Positions 58,221-64,000 of a DNA stretch of 64,000 bases are shown piece by piece; position 1 is the first letter of the stretch, and every line of letters begins with the position of its first letter. The translations under genes were made by a program, and so were the position numbers. Under the pieces are notes generated by a model. It saw only the letters and a program-made list of their open reading frames with translations, ran no database searches and was not told the DNA's origin. This stretch comes from Pseudomonas sp. QS1027 (GTDB lineage Bacteria > Pseudomonadota > Gammaproteobacteria > Pseudomonadales > Pseudomonadaceae). The stretch spans positions 34,627 to 98,626 of the forward strand of contig NZ_PHSU01000040.1 in the NCBI RefSeq assembly GCF_002814235.1, written 5' to 3'.

Positions 58221-59867
58221 ATGACCCGCCCACTGGCCTGGCTACTGTTGTGCATCGTTCCTCTGCTGGCGACGGCAGAGGAAGCGCCCTTGCGCCTGGC
58301 CTGGAAAACCGCCGACGGTTATGAGCTGGTGCAGTTGAACACCACCCAGGTGCTCAACCGCGAGCCGTTGCCGGCGGATCTGCAAACGCCGTTGGGCAGC
58401 CTGTGGAAACTCTTCGTCTATGCTTGGTTGGTGGACACCAACCAGCAAGAGCCGGCCTACGACTGTCACGGTCAGGATCACGAGGAAGTCTATTGTTGTA
58501 CTCCGGGCGGCAGCATTGCCCGGGATGCTGCGTTGGTCCGCTCCTGTGGTTTGTACTTTGATCCCAAGCGTTTGAAGATCGATGACGGCCAATGGCGCGA
58601 CTACTGGCAAGTACGCCAGGCGCCTAGCTGGCTGCTGAGCTTCAACCAACTGCAACCGCAAACCCGTGTACCCGTGGTGCAATTGCTGGAAGCGCTACGC
58701 ACGCTTCCGGCTCAGGGGACTGCGCGCAAACTGCTGCTGGACGTGGTGCTCAATGCCGCCGATGGTCAGGCGGTCGGGCTGTTGGGCGGTCGCGTGCGGG
58801 TCAAGACCTGGAGCTGGCTCGGCGACCATGACTCGCAGTCACGCCAAGGCGGTTTTGCCGGTTGGTTGGAGGACGGTACGCCGCTTTGGGTGGGCGGTCG
58901 TGGCACCAGTCAGATGGTGCTGCGGCATTACTCGGATGTGTTGGGTAGCTTCCTGCCATCGCAGTCGGCGGAAGATGCGGGGCGTTGCGTGCAGGTCGAC
59001 TTGTTCTCCCGCTATCCACTCAAGGGTGTCACTCGCGCCGATGGCCAAGCCGCTCCCAATGGAGTCTTGCAAGGTCACTACCGGGTCGATTTTGCCAACG
59101 GCAACCAGTTGGAGATCGAAAGCGCGGGCGAACTCTTCCTGTTGCAGAACGCCGGCCAGCCGCAATTGGTAGCCCGGCTGGATCGCGAGGAATATGTCGC
59201 CCGCGTCCTGCAACGCGAAGCCAGGACCGAACCCATCGAAGCCGCCAAGGCCCTGGCCGTGGCGATCCGCACCTACCTGTTGCAGAACGCTGGCCGTAGT
59301 GGCGATTGTCTGAGCATTGACGACAGCAGTGGTCGTCAGCGTGTTGCTCCACGTCCGGCTACTGCCGAAGCTCGAGATATCGCGGCCTGGACCAGCGACC
59401 TGGTGTTGGCGGGCAGTCCTGTGACCTACCACTCGGATCAAGCCGGCCCGGACAAGCTGTCCTGGCAACAGGCGGTGGAACAGGCCAACGGCGGCGAGCG
59501 CTATGACCAGATTCTCCAGCACGCTTACCCACGTGCGAGTTTGAGCCGCTGGGACAACCCGGTGGCTTCGTGCGAGCCCTTGCCGGCAGCGCAGGAATGG
59601 TTGCTCAAACAGCGTCGCGTGTGGCGTCAGCGCCTGGATCAGGAAGTCGGCTATAACGAATTGAGCCAGTTTGCGGTCTGCCGGGTGTCCTACGGCCGGC
59701 CTTATGTCGACCGTGAACGCCAGCGCATCTATGTGCGCGGCGTACTGACCCAACAGGATCGCCTCGACCTGACCCATGAATACCTGCACCTGGCGTTCGA
59801 GGCCCATCCGAATGGCCAGGACGAAGATTACGTCGAAGGGCTTGCCCGTCACCTGTTACTGGAATAG
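58221..59867 (+). CDS. magE: MagE: DUF2300 protein with transpeptidase-like, SpoIID-like and HExxH features
   Basis: 548 residues, signal peptide (MTRPLAWLLLCIVPLLATA). The first half has the motif order of serine penicillin-binding/beta-lactamase enzymes: S60-L-W-K63 (SxxK), S108-C-G (SxN-like), and K195-T-W followed by GGFAGWLEDGTPLWVGG (KTG-like strand). Residues about 323-356 (EYVARVLQREARTEPIEAAK, ALAVAIRTYLLQ) look like the SpoIID/LytB sequence used in glycan-strand processing. The C terminus contains H519-EYLH with E residues downstream, a zinc-peptidase HExxH pattern. All are periplasmic. It corresponds to YfaQ of E. coli. Enzyme activity is inferred from motifs only. Confidence 0.85.
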   Translation: MTRPLAWLLLCIVPLLATAEEAPLRLAWKTADGYELVQLNTTQVLNREPLPADLQTPLGSLWKLFVYAWLVDTNQQEPAYDCHGQDHEEVYCCTPGGSIARDAALVRSCGLYFDPKRLKIDDGQWRDYWQVRQAPSWLLSFNQLQPQTRVPVVQLLEALRTLPAQGTARKLLLDVVLNAADGQAVGLLGGRVRVKTWSWLGDHDSQSRQGGFAGWLEDGTPLWVGGRGTSQMVLRHYSDVLGSFLPSQSAEDAGRCVQVDLFSRYPLKGVTRADGQAAPNGVLQGHYRVDFANGNQLEIESAGELFLLQNAGQPQLVARLDREEYVARVLQREARTEPIEAAKALAVAIRTYLLQNAGRSGDCLSIDDSSGRQRVAPRPATAEARDIAAWTSDLVLAGSPVTYHSDQAGPDKLSWQQAVEQANGGERYDQILQHAYPRASLSRWDNPVASCEPLPAAQEWLLKQRRVWRQRLDQEVGYNELSQFAVCRVSYGRPYVDRERQRIYVRGVLTQQDRLDLTHEYLHLAFEAHPNGQDEDYVEGLARHLLLE

Positions 59868-59870
59868 GCC

Positions 59871-60689
59871 ATGAAATTGCGCATCTCCACCGTAGTCCTG
59901 TTCCTCAGCGCCCTGGTTGTGCTGAACGCGGTCCATGCCGACAGCGGCATCCAGCTCGACACCCCCAAGGGCGGCTGGCACGCCGGCTCCCCGGACGGTG
60001 AACACTTCCGCCAGACCGTCAACTACCCGGCCTCGTCGGTCAACACCCCGGCGGGCCAGGCGGATACGGCGCGGATCATGGGTATGATCAAGGGCGCCCC
60101 GAAGACCGCCAGAGTGCCGGGGAACCTGATCATCAATGGTGTGAGCATGCCGTTGAAGATTGATGAGGCGGGGAATTTCGACCGGCCGTTTTCGTTTCCC
60201 ACTGGGAGTAACAGCGTTGAAGTGCGCAGCCCGGATGGGCAGCAGCGCAAGCGCGTGCAGTTTCTGAATGTGGGCGGTGGTGCTACGCCGGCCAAGTTGC
60301 GGATTCTGTTGTCGTGGGATACGGACGGCACCGACCTGGATTTGCATGTGGTGACGCCGGATGGTGCGCATATCTGGTACGGCGATCGGGTCGCTCCCAA
60401 TGGCGCGGCGTTGGATGTGGATGTGACCACGGGTTACGGCCCGGAGATTTTCTCCATGCCCGCACCGATCAAGGGTCAGTACCTGATCTATGTGAACTAC
60501 TTCGGTGGCGGTTATCGCAGTGACGATGATGAGAGCGGCGGACAGGAAAATGCCGTGCAGCCACTGACCACGGCGAAGGTCACGGTGATTACGGAGGAGG
60601 GGACGGTGAACGAGAAGATGGAGTCGTTCATTGTGCCGATGCGGGCACCGGGGGAACTGACGTTGGCGAGGCGGTTTAGTTATCCCTGA
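59871..60689 (+). CDS. magF: MagF: periplasmic DUF2135 protein
   Basis: 272 residues with a signal peptide (MKLRISTVVLFLSALVVLNAVHA). DUF2135 domain: GTDLDLHVVTPDGAHIWYGD, IKGQYLIYVNYFGGGYRSDD, and the end TVNEKMESFIVPMRAPGELT. It aligns along its length with MagA (GSNSVEVRS, GKS/GQQRKRVQF, TPAKLRILLSWD), so the two flank the operon as paralogues. In P. aeruginosa MagF is part of the MagD complex. It starts three bases after magE. Last gene of the operon. Confidence 0.88.
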   Translation: MKLRISTVVLFLSALVVLNAVHADSGIQLDTPKGGWHAGSPDGEHFRQTVNYPASSVNTPAGQADTARIMGMIKGAPKTARVPGNLIINGVSMPLKIDEAGNFDRPFSFPTGSNSVEVRSPDGQQRKRVQFLNVGGGATPAKLRILLSWDTDGTDLDLHVVTPDGAHIWYGDRVAPNGAALDVDVTTGYGPEIFSMPAPIKGQYLIYVNYFGGGYRSDDDESGGQENAVQPLTTAKVTVITEEGTVNEKMESFIVPMRAPGELTLARRFSYP

Positions 60690-61007
60690 GAATGCCCAGG
60701 TCCTGGCCTAACGTGTCGCTGTTTTGCGGTTTTGACGACACGTGATGAGGATATGTCGCTGACGGCGACATGAGGGAGGAACGTGTCGCTGAAATCGAGT
60801 TTTAGCGACACGTCGGAAATTTCGCTCTTATCTGGTCCCAAATGCTGATGCTCGACGAGGATGTTGGGCGACAGACAGTCTCGGTGTGATGGTTAACGAT
60901 GCGCGGCTAAGGTAAAGAGGGGCAAGTCAGCATACGTCGCTGGGCCGGCTCCTCCCATAATCGGTAAAGTCCCGACCCAGGTCGATCTATTGGAAGCCGC
61001 GCCTACC
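60690..61007. other. intergenic region after magF, three related hairpins
   Basis: 318 bases. 60711-60813 holds three inverted repeats (described separately). The rest, 60814-61007, leads into the AlbA gene and has no frame or clear promoter. Confidence 0.5.
60711..60813. repeat. three tandem inverted repeats with a TGTCGC/GCGACA core
   Basis: First: ACGTGTCG (60711-60718) against CGACACGT (60735-60742). Second: ATGTCGC (60753-60759) against GCGACAT (60765-60771). Third: ACGTGTCGCT (60781-60790) against AGCGACACGT (60804-60813). They share the same half-site, have different loop lengths and sit right after magF. They could be multiple protein-binding sites, terminator-like folds, or the multi-repeat end of a lost IS21-type element; no transposase or target-site duplication is present. 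Confidence 0.7.
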
Positions 61008-62552
61008 ATGCCTAATAAACTGCCCATTAATCTCGATGACCTGTTGCGCCAACGCACGGTTGAAGGCGAGCGCATCGAGTACAAAACGGGCTGGAATCCT
61101 GACGCTATCCTGCGCACGCTCTGCGCTTTCGCCAATGACTTTGAAAACCTGGGTGGCGGCTATATGGTCATCGGGCAGGATTGTGATACAGACGGTCAGC
61201 CGCTGTTTCCTCCTATGGGCCTGGCCGATAATCAACTGGATAAAATCCAGCAGGAATTACTGGCGGCCTGCCAGTTGATTCAACCCGCGTACTTTCCGGT
61301 GCTCAGTGTGGAACGGGTCGAAGGTCGTAACCTGATCGTTTTATGGGCACCCGGCGGGCAGAACCGGCCTTACAAGGCACCAGCCTCTGTGACCGCCAAG
61401 CAGAAAGTCTGGCATTACTACATCCGCCGTTTTAGTAGCACGGTGGAGGCCAAGGGTGAGGTCGAGCAGGAACTATTGAGCCTCACTGCCAAGGTGCCGT
61501 TTGATGATCGCTTTCATCAGAGAGCGCGTGTCACCGAACTGTCGAAGCCGTTGATGCAGGAGTTCTTGCAGGAAGTGGGCAGTGCGTTGGCAGATGAAGC
61601 TGGAAGCTTGTCTGTCGAGGAGCTGGGGCGGCAGATGAATGTGGTCGGCGGTCCAGTGGAGTCGCCTTGGCCGAAGAATATTGGTTTGCTGTTTTTCAAT
61701 GAGTCGCCCGAGCGCTTTTTCCCAGGTACTCAGATTGATGTGCTGTGGTTTCCTGATGGGCCGGGCGGGGATCGCTTCGACGAGAAAATCTTCAAAGGCC
61801 CGTTGGCCAGTATGATCCGCGACGCGCTGGGCTTTATTCAGCGTAATTACTTGCAAGAGACGGTGATCAAGCACCCGGATCGTGCCGAGGCCACGCGGTT
61901 CTGGAACTTTCCTTTCGCAGCGGTTGAAGAAGCCCTGGTCAATGCGGTGTATCACCGATCTTATGAAGAGCGGGAACCGATTGAGGTTCGTATCAGCCGC
62001 GAAGAATTAGTGATTTTGAGCTTTCCGGGACCTGATCGCTCCATCCGCCTGGAAGACTTTCAGGCCGGTCGGGTGGTGAGCCGCCGCTATCGTAATCGAC
62101 GCATTGGCGAGTTTCTTAAGGAGCTGGACCTGACTGAAGGTCGTTCGACGGGCATCCCGAAAATACTCAAGGTGATGGCTGCCAATGGCTCGCCTGCTCC
62201 GTTATTTGAAACGGATGACGAGCGGCTTTCCTATCTTGTGCGGTTGCCGGTGCATCCACGTGCAAAGGCCCCTGACGCGACGACCATGGAAGTCACCATG
62301 GAAGTCACCATGGAAGTCACCATGGAAGTCGCAGAGCTGCTCAAGGTTGTTGCGGGCGAAATGAGCCGTCAGGAACTACAGGCTTCAATGGGATTGAAGA
62401 ACGCCGATCACTTCCGCAAAGCCTATGTTTTGCCTGCTCTCACTGCGGGCTATCTGGAAATGACATTAGCCGACCATCCGAAGAGTCGCCTGCAACGGTA
62501 TCGCCTGACTGACGCCGGCCGGCGCTGGCTGGCGGTTGAGCTGAAAAGGTAA
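61008..62552 (+). CDS. AlbA-2/ATPase-domain DNA-binding protein with repeat linker
   Basis: 514 residues. An N-terminal Schlafen-AlbA-2 domain (about 8-140: QRTVEGERIEYKTGWNPDAI, LGGGYMVIGQDCDTDGQPLF) and a GHKL-type ATPase-like middle (about 290-395: FPFAAVEEALVNAVYHRSYE, GRSTGIPKILKVM) are followed by a linker of four TMEV repeats (426-441) and a winged-helix tail (NADHFRKAYVLPALTAGYLE). This is the RecG-like/AlbA regulator group, sometimes linked to mobile DNA or defence islands; the ligand and target are unknown. The linker is made by four perfect 12-bp units at 62283-62330. ATG 61008 is chosen; a TTG at 60990 is possible. Confidence 0.85.
   Translation: MPNKLPINLDDLLRQRTVEGERIEYKTGWNPDAILRTLCAFANDFENLGGGYMVIGQDCDTDGQPLFPPMGLADNQLDKIQQELLAACQLIQPAYFPVLSVERVEGRNLIVLWAPGGQNRPYKAPASVTAKQKVWHYYIRRFSSTVEAKGEVEQELLSLTAKVPFDDRFHQRARVTELSKPLMQEFLQEVGSALADEAGSLSVEELGRQMNVVGGPVESPWPKNIGLLFFNESPERFFPGTQIDVLWFPDGPGGDRFDEKIFKGPLASMIRDALGFIQRNYLQETVIKHPDRAEATRFWNFPFAAVEEALVNAVYHRSYEEREPIEVRISREELVILSFPGPDRSIRLEDFQAGRVVSRRYRNRRIGEFLKELDLTEGRSTGIPKILKVMAANGSPAPLFETDDERLSYLVRLPVHPRAKAPDATTMEVTMEVTMEVTMEVAELLKVVAGEMSRQELQASMGLKNADHFRKAYVLPALTAGYLEMTLADHPKSRLQRYRLTDAGRRWLAVELKR
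62283..62330 (+). repeat. 12-bp tandem repeat, four copies, inside the AlbA gene
   Basis: ACCATGGAAGTC repeated four times without mismatch. Each unit codes for Thr-Met-Glu-Val, so copy-number changes keep the frame and only alter linker length between the ATPase and winged-helix domains. Confidence 0.95.
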
Positions 62553-62573
62553 ACCTGTTTTGGTGGCTGAAGA

Positions 62574-62876
62574 ATGTGTGATTTGTTGAATGGTGATGCG
62601 TCCCCGATAGAGTTTCGAGATCAGGAGCATATTTCCCTTTTTCTATCGGGTTCATTGGAGGGTGGCAGCATTGACGATGCGGCTGAAGCCTTCGGTGTCG
62701 TGATTCGCGCTTATGGTGTGGACAAGATGGCCCGTGAATCGGGATTGTCCGTGGAGCATCTTGCTCGTTCATTTGGCGACAGGGGCGATCCGGATTTGAG
62801 CACTGTGCTGGCGGTGATGAAGGTGCTGGACATACTCCTGACCACTCGAGTGAAGGAGGAGCGGGAGGACGACTGA
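62574..62876 (+). CDS. putative addiction-module antitoxin (HTH, HigA/COG3636-like), orphan
   Basis: 100 residues. The central helices AEAFGVVIRAYGVDKMARES, GLSVEHLARSFGDRGDPDLS and TVLAVMKVLDI match the C-terminal pattern of the putative addiction module antidote group, which normally neutralises a RelE-like toxin encoded next to it. No toxin gene is adjacent: the next ORFs on either strand are DUF2442 and the DarG fragment. It starts 21 bases after the AlbA gene. The ribosome site is weak. Confidence 0.6.
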   Translation: MCDLLNGDASPIEFRDQEHISLFLSGSLEGGSIDDAAEAFGVVIRAYGVDKMARESGLSVEHLARSFGDRGDPDLSTVLAVMKVLDILLTTRVKEEREDD

Positions 62877-62915
62877 TTTTCTGATACGTGCCTGCGTCAG
62901 TCACCACCAAAGTGG

Positions 62916-63185
62916 CTAGGTGGTTTGCCGCCCCAAGGCGTCCAGGTACAGCGTGTCAGCCCCGATCTGAATATCCAGTTCCGTCCATTCAACGGTCCAG
63001 CCATCGTCGCCAATGGCAGCGCCAGCGAATGCCTTGGAATCGTGCAATGACTTCAAGCCCGGGTAGTGCTTGATATCGTCGTTCAGATCCAGGTCGAAAA
63101 CTTGCCCGTTCACAAAGGTCAGCTTCAGCGTGAAATCCGGGTGTGCCTGCACAGCCTGCAGGCGAGGGCGTTTCATGGATGTCAT
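62916..63185 (-). CDS. DUF2442 protein
   Basis: 89 residues: MKRPRLQAVQAHPDFTLKLT, FVNGQVFDLDLNDDIKHYPG, WTVEWTELDIQIGADTLYLD. This is the DUF2442 pattern of small proteins that often sit beside DUF4160 proteins in toxin-antitoxin-like pairs; here no DUF4160 partner is adjacent. The start may instead be the ATG at 63176. Function is unknown. Confidence 0.75.
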   Translation of the reverse strand: MTSMKRPRLQAVQAHPDFTLKLTFVNGQVFDLDLNDDIKHYPGLKSLHDSKAFAGAAIGDDGWTVEWTELDIQIGADTLYLDALGRQTT

Positions 63186-63273
63186 TTTTCCACTCAGCTA
63201 ACAGCTCTGTCCGGTTATGCACTCACCGCTATCATTCATTTGTGGATAAGGTCGCCTGACAGAGGCCTTGGAT

Positions 63274-63948
63274 TCAGTGCAGGTTACTGGCGGCCAATCG
63301 TTTCAAAGCAATTTCAAGCGATTGATCGTCGAACAGCTTGTCTTTACGAGCGGCCGCATTTGCTCCACCTTCCCAATCTTGTAAAGCCTTGCGCACCGCA
63401 GGAATAGTCGGCTCCACGTTTTCGCGATACAACAACCAGTCCACCGTGGCCAACAGTTCCATACCAAATGGCGATTCGAAACCATCAATCAGCTGTGTGG
63501 TGCTTTCCAAGACGTCTGTGAACTCTTTGGCTTCAGTCTTCAGGTAGGCCTGCAAAAAGGACTTTCGTTCCTGATCGAACCAGATCACATCGTTGATGCC
63601 CGCATCACTGATGCGTTTATCGCAGTGCAGGTAGCTACCGTCGAGATTGTCGAGCAGGTGATCCAAGCGGTTGGTATAAGGTCCATATTTGTGGGCGACG
63701 AACTGCAGATTTAAAGGATTCTCCGTGCCTGGGAGTTTTTCGATGGCGCGCTCGAGAAACCAAACCAGCTTTTGGATTTCAAGCAGGCTGCATTCCATCC
63801 CTAGAACCCAGTAGCGACGAACCAGCTCGGCGATGAGGGCCCGTGCCGGTGTCAATTTTTTCATTGCATCGGTGCCGCACATGATGCCAAGACGTCCTTT
63901 GATCAGTAGGTGATGGTGGGTTAGCGTTTCGGTTTGATAGCACCCCAT
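63274..63948 (-). CDS. DarG-type antitoxin C-terminal domain, macro domain missing
   Basis: From about residue 29 (MKKLTPARALIAELVRRYWV) the protein follows the DarT-binding C-terminal domain of DarG: LLEIQKLVWFLERAIEKLPG, LQFVAHKYGPYTNRLDHLLD, and VLESTTQLIDGFESPFGMEL-LATVDWLL. Complete DarG proteins carry an N-terminal macro domain that removes ADP-ribose from DNA; it is absent here. The frame upstream of the first ATG (63948) stops at about 63991, and the N-terminal 28 residues look non-coding. It is either a truncated darG remnant or a free-standing domain. DarT would be expected next to it, possibly beyond the window edge. Starts at 63882 or 63864 are alternatives. Confidence 0.65.
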   Translation of the reverse strand: MGCYQTETLTHHHLLIKGRLGIMCGTDAMKKLTPARALIAELVRRYWVLGMECSLLEIQKLVWFLERAIEKLPGTENPLNLQFVAHKYGPYTNRLDHLLDNLDGSYLHCDKRISDAGINDVIWFDQERKSFLQAYLKTEAKEFTDVLESTTQLIDGFESPFGMELLATVDWLLYRENVEPTIPAVRKALQDWEGGANAAARKDKLFDDQSLEIALKRLAASNLH

Positions 63949-64000
63949 TTTGCATGAGTACTCATCGTCGTCATCAACTGCGGTCGCCCATCAGGCCCCG

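Noticed and set aside
60711..60813. intact insertion sequence at the hairpin array
   Set aside because: No transposase-like frame, no matching second end and no target duplication nearby.
1..64000. CRISPR array, tRNA or rRNA genes
   Set aside because: No regularly spaced direct repeats of suitable length, no tRNA-like cloverleaf with CCA-type end and no rRNA sequence were recognised.

Overview
The window is chromosomal DNA of a Pseudomonas, most likely of the fluorescens/putida side of the genus. The coding sequence is GC-rich and dense. Gene order in several blocks matches P. aeruginosa: katA-bfr-uvrA-MFS-ssb; oprG with the DUF3299/ABC/DUF2796 cluster; nrdR-ribD-ribE-ribBA-ribH-nusB-thiL-pgpA; ribA; dxs-ispA-xseB; and the six-gene mag operon. 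At least six intergenic gaps carry inverted pairs of a short REP sequence with a GCCGGCTCCTAC core, typical of this group. No tRNA, rRNA, CRISPR array or intact insertion sequence was seen.

Layout. 1-6.6 kb: catalase end, bacterioferritin, UvrA, a YajR-like transporter and SSB. 6.6-8.4 kb: a small accessory patch with a PemK/MazF-type toxin and its damaged partner, and a DUF3077 gene behind an elaborate RNA leader. 8.4-13.4 kb: a HypT-like LysR regulator divergent from a dicarboxylate/amino-acid symporter and a tandem racemase, then two unrecognised genes, one frameshifted. 14.1-22.5 kb: a large XRE-AAA-TPR regulator, LysR, tautomerase, MFS and a YbiO-like MscS channel. 22.5-29.6 kb: Lhr helicase, two nucleotide-sugar type SDR proteins and OprG with an ANR-type box. 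29.7-33.5 kb: a zinc-associated ABC cluster with a Zur-type box. 33.6-47.5 kb: housekeeping block with redox chaperone, methyltransferase, NrdR, riboflavin, NusB, ThiL, PgpA and isoprenoid genes. 47.9-50.1 kb: a DHA2 efflux pump and a HigB/NadS-type toxin-antitoxin pair. 50.4-60.7 kb: magABCDEF, encoding a periplasmic alpha-2-macroglobulin-like complex. 60.7-64 kb: accessory genes, namely an AlbA/ATPase regulator with an internal 12-bp repeat, an orphan antitoxin, DUF2442 and a DarG C-terminal domain without its macro domain.

The most notable discovery is on the minus strand at about 8.3-7.7 kb. A 77-nt structured RNA closed by a 13-bp stem carries two segments that are complementary, in the correct antiparallel order, to a site upstream and to a second site downstream. 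The downstream site includes the Shine-Dalgarno sequence of a 32-codon leader ORF. That ORF overlaps the DUF3077 start codon by 4 nt. This is the architecture of the C4 antisense RNA/icd/ant circuit of phages P1 and P7, here attached to a chromosomal DUF3077 gene. A terminator-like hairpin sits between the upstream site and the RNA.

Other points of interest are: a MagE protein combining transpeptidase-like motifs, a SpoIID-like segment and an HExxH motif; MagD without its thioester Cys; RibBA with a dead GTP cyclohydrolase half; a racemase whose first half has lost a catalytic Cys; three 11-bp-phased repeats upstream of the large regulator; and three tandem hairpins after magF.
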